The notes under the pieces were generated by a model, which was given only the letters and a program-made list of their open reading frames with translations, had not been told where the DNA came from and ran no database searches. 6,363 nt of DNA from positions 1-6,363 of the forward strand of contig JAEZLU010000157.1 of the NCBI GenBank assembly GCA_023415075.1. The letters run 5' to 3'. The DNA comes from Bacillota bacterium. GTDB lineage: Bacteria; Bacillota; Negativicutes; Sporomusales; UBA7701. Both the position numbers and the translations under genes were made by a program. Positions 4,221 through 6,363 of the stretch are shown here, piece by piece (the first letter of the stretch is position 1; each line of letters starts with the position of its first letter).

Positions 4221-6041
4221 GTGGGCCGCAATTTCGTAGATATTTTCCGCTTCAACACCTTCGGCAATTTTGCTGCGCTGCTGGCCGCCTTTCTGGCGGT
4301 TTGCTGGCTGGCTCCTTATGTTTATACGGTACTCCCCGCCAACAGTTTCCTGGTCATCCACACTTTGCTGGAGTTGGTCGCCGTAGTGGTGTCGCTGTCG
4401 ATCTGTACGATCGTCTGGCTGATGTGGGAAGGATTCGACGACTACTGCGGCAAGTTCGTGCTGGTATTTGGCCTGAGCTTTTTCGCCACCGGGGCCGTCG
4501 ATATCATGCACATCCTCGGCTACAGCGGCATGCCGGCGTTCATCACCGCCAACAGTCAGGAGAAGTCGATCTTTTTCTGGCTGTACGGCCGCTATCTGGT
4601 GGTCGTCGGCTTTCTGGCAGCCTTCCTATGGCCGAAGGAGAACGGCTTTCGCCTGTCGCTGGCCATCAACGCCCTCGGCCCCCTGGCCGGCGCGGCCATC
4701 GTCGCCGGCCTCCTCCTGGGGACCGAGTATATCAACCTGGTACCGGACCTCTACAACGAGGCTACCGGCCTTACCGCCACCAAGATTTATCTGGAGTATG
4801 CGCTGATCGGCCTGTACCTGCTGGCGATGCTGCTGCTGCTGACCATCCGCGCCAAGCTGACGGCCAGCGTGCTGAAAAACCTGCTGTATTTTTTCCTGTT
4901 CAGCATTTTTTCCGAGCTTACTTTCACTATGTATGACAGCGTTTTCGACACCTATAGCCTGCTAGGCCATCTTTACAAGGTGTGCGCCTATTACTTCCTA
5001 TTCAAGGCGGTGTACCTGGCCGGGGTGGTAAACCATTTCTACACCCTGGGCGAGATGGGCAAAATGAGCGCCGAGCTCTTAAAGGAGGAAATTTCCCTCG
5101 AGGCGGTGCTGGAAATCCAGATGCCCAAGCTCAAGAAGCTCATCCCCCAGGCCGAGCAGATCTGCGTCTTCCTGACGGCCAACGGCAGCGGCTGCTACCG
5201 GACGGTGTACAGCTGGGGCAAGTTCAGCGAGCTCTTCCCGGTGGGCGGCGAGTTTTGCGTCAGCCACACTCTCGACAACTCCATCCAGCATTTCACCGAC
5301 CCGGCGGCCTTGCTGGAGAAGATTTCCGAGCAGGAATGCACCCCGGCGGTCAGCGTGATTTTGAAGGCCAGCCGGCAGATTCTCCGGATTCCCCTTGTCT
5401 CCAAAGTCTCGACCCAGGGGGTGATTGCCCTTTATACCTTCAGCGCGGCCGCCCGCTTTACGCCAGCGGTGATCGAAAAGGCCAAGGTCTTCCAGCAGTT
5501 CGCCACGCTGGCCATCGCTCAGGCGGCCAGCCAGGAGACCATCCTCAAGCTGTCGTATGAGGACAGCCTGACCGGCCTGCCCAACCGTCGCTGGTTTTTC
5601 GAGGAGCTCGGCCGGATCAAATACGACGCCGACCAGTATGGCTCGCCGTTCACGGTTGTGTATCTAGACATGAACGGCCTGAAGTATATCAACGACCACC
5701 TCGGCCACGAGGCCGGCGACGCGGCTCTGCAAACGATCGGCCGAACGCTTAAGGCAGCGGCCCGCGGCTGTGACGTACCGGCCAGGCTGGGCGGCGACGA
5801 GTTTGCGCTGCTGCTGCGGCATGTCGGCCTGGATGAAGCCCCCGAGCGGCTCGACGAGCTGAAGGCGGCCTTTGCCGGCCTGCCGCTCCCCGAGTCCGAC
5901 CACGTGTTCTCGCTGGCGGTGGGCGGCGCCTGCTATCCCGCGGAGGGCTGCTCGCTCGAGCAACTCCTGAGCCTGGCCGACGACCGGATGTACGAACACA
6001 AGCGCCTGCTCAAGGCCGGCCAGGCCGGCCAGGCAGGGTAA
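4221..6041 (+). CDS. Membrane diguanylate cyclase with MASE3, GAF-like and GGDEF domains
   Basis: This 606-residue protein makes cyclic di-GMP from two GTP in response to an unknown signal. Residues 1-275 form a hydrophobic MASE3-type sensor with about eight membrane helices (roughly 16-36, 43-68, 78-98, 118-137, 143-166, 190-208, 218-238, 250-272). Typical MASE3 features are H47, VDIMHILGYSGMP (93-105) and LLGHLYKVCAYYF (247-259). Residues 290-435 look like a divergent GAF domain, ending in a helix that joins a DSLTGLPNRR motif (448-457). The cyclase domain has the metal aspartate D483, an intact GGDEF at 524-528, and an RGCD inhibitory site at 515-518, exactly five residues before GGDEF. 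It should therefore be active and product-inhibited. The tail is a short Ala-Gly-Gln repeat. The start is a GTG with an excellent GGAGGTGA site (7-nt spacing from GGAGG). It is monocistronic by its flanking terminators. Confidence 0.93.
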   Translation: MGRNFVDIFRFNTFGNFAALLAAFLAVCWLAPYVYTVLPANSFLVIHTLLELVAVVVSLSICTIVWLMWEGFDDYCGKFVLVFGLSFFATGAVDIMHILGYSGMPAFITANSQEKSIFFWLYGRYLVVVGFLAAFLWPKENGFRLSLAINALGPLAGAAIVAGLLLGTEYINLVPDLYNEATGLTATKIYLEYALIGLYLLAMLLLLTIRAKLTASVLKNLLYFFLFSIFSELTFTMYDSVFDTYSLLGHLYKVCAYYFLFKAVYLAGVVNHFYTLGEMGKMSAELLKEEISLEAVLEIQMPKLKKLIPQAEQICVFLTANGSGCYRTVYSWGKFSELFPVGGEFCVSHTLDNSIQHFTDPAALLEKISEQECTPAVSVILKASRQILRIPLVSKVSTQGVIALYTFSAAARFTPAVIEKAKVFQQFATLAIAQAASQETILKLSYEDSLTGLPNRRWFFEELGRIKYDADQYGSPFTVVYLDMNGLKYINDHLGHEAGDAALQTIGRTLKAAARGCDVPARLGGDEFALLLRHVGLDEAPERLDELKAAFAGLPLPESDHVFSLAVGGACYPAEGCSLEQLLSLADDRMYEHKRLLKAGQAGQAG

Positions 6042-6047
6042 TGATAG

Positions 6048-6083
6048 AAGGCCCGCCGGCGAGATAGGCCGGCGGGCCTTTTT
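6048..6083 (+). terminator. Strong intrinsic terminator of the diguanylate cyclase gene
   Basis: A perfect 13-bp GC-rich stem (AAGGCCCGCCGGC at 6048-6060, its complement at 6068-6080) closes a 7-nt loop, GAGATAG. It runs into a T-tract at 6079-6083. It starts 6 nt after the TAA stop. In the minus direction only TTC follows the stem, so it is chiefly a plus-strand terminator, though it may also help stop transcription of the convergent gene. Confidence 0.92.
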
Positions 6084-6114
6084 ATGCGAGGGCAAATTTG
6101 CGCCAACCAGGCGG

Positions 6115-6363
6115 CTAAGCGCCGGCCAGTTCGCGGATGCGGGCGGCAACGCCGCCGGTGTAGGGACCGCCGTGGACGCTGATGACCTGGTCGACGGCAA
6201 GACCGGTTAGCTTGGCCAGCGACCGCCGGGCCTCGGCCATGTCGGGAGTGTATTCGGGGGCCGGGCCGACCAGTTGGCCGTCGACCACCCGCAGGGCGTC
6301 ACCCGGCAGGAGCAGGCGCTTTGCCTGGACGTAGACACAGATATGGCCGGGGGTATGGCCGGG
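6115..6363 (-). CDS. Metallo-beta-lactamase-fold hydrolase, C-terminal part (5' end outside the window)
   Basis: Read on the minus strand, the frame is open from the window edge to the TAG at 6117-6115, giving 82 C-terminal residues. It opens with PGHTPGHICVYV, the third metal-binding motif of the fold (first His in that motif is the ligand). LLLPGDAL follows, with the bridging aspartate at about residue 22, and then SVHGGPY, with the last metal histidine at about residue 64. The helix TPDMAEARRSLAKL between these is usual for glyoxalase II-like and related members. The N-terminal HxHxDH motif is beyond the window. Relatives include thioesterases, lactonases and quorum-quenching enzymes; the substrate cannot be given. 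The gene is convergent with the cyclase gene and ends 31 nt past that gene's terminator. The full protein is probably 200-250 residues. Confidence 0.88.
   Translation of the reverse strand, partial: PGHTPGHICVYVQAKRLLLPGDALRVVDGQLVGPAPEYTPDMAEARRSLAKLTGLAVDQVISVHGGPYTGGVAARIRELAGA

Noticed and set aside
6092..6101. Palindrome GCAAATTTGC between the terminator and the hydrolase gene
   Set aside because: It is ten bases long, with no T-tract in either direction and no partner site. It could be a binding site, but nothing supports that.
1..6363. CRISPR array, tRNA, rRNA or known riboswitch
   Set aside because: No regularly spaced direct repeats, no cloverleaf or rRNA segments, and no recognised riboswitch core such as the c-di-GMP class upstream of the cyclase gene.

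Overview
The window looks like chromosomal DNA from a GC-rich anaerobic Firmicute-type bacterium. Evidence for this is the strong AGGAGG-type ribosome binding sites, the PHP-tailed family X DNA polymerase, the nickel-iron hydrogenase maturation genes and the MASE3 diguanylate cyclase. A Negativicutes or Sporomusa-like host is possible, but the sequence alone does not prove it.

Positions 1-3513 (+ strand) hold a tightly packed gene train: the 3' half of polX, then a hydrogenase maturation endopeptidase, hypA, hypB and an amidohydrolase. The gap after polX is 7 nt. The next three junctions overlap by 8, 1 and 4 nt, so the last four genes are almost certainly one translationally coupled operon. 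HypA and HypB deliver nickel to the hydrogenase large subunit, and the endopeptidase then trims that subunit's C-terminus. The hydrogenase itself and hypC/D/E/F are not in the window. The amidohydrolase has no known place in this pathway, and its coupling to hypB is worth noting.

Positions 3514-3960 contain no credible gene. Instead there is a 397-bp block (3537-3933) bounded by a perfect 14-bp inverted repeat. It contains a second perfect 11-bp inverted repeat with the same TTGACAA core, followed by a chain of hairpins. It resembles a non-autonomous repeat element (MITE- or REP-like) or a structured RNA. No target-site duplication is visible.

Positions 3961-4089 (- strand) hold a 42-codon gene with a perfect AGGAGGT ribosome binding site. 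It encodes a small, charged, soluble protein of unknown function. It is divergent from the next gene, and a + strand terminator-like hairpin (4109-4133) lies between them.

Positions 4134-6083 hold a membrane diguanylate cyclase (MASE3, GAF-like and GGDEF domains, with an inhibitory I-site) and its strong terminator. Its leader carries a long imperfect dyad whose 3' arm includes the Shine-Dalgarno sequence. This could be an RNA switch that hides the ribosome binding site, or a DNA operator around the promoter.

Positions 6115-6363 (- strand) hold the C-terminal part of a metallo-beta-lactamase-fold hydrolase, convergent with the cyclase gene.
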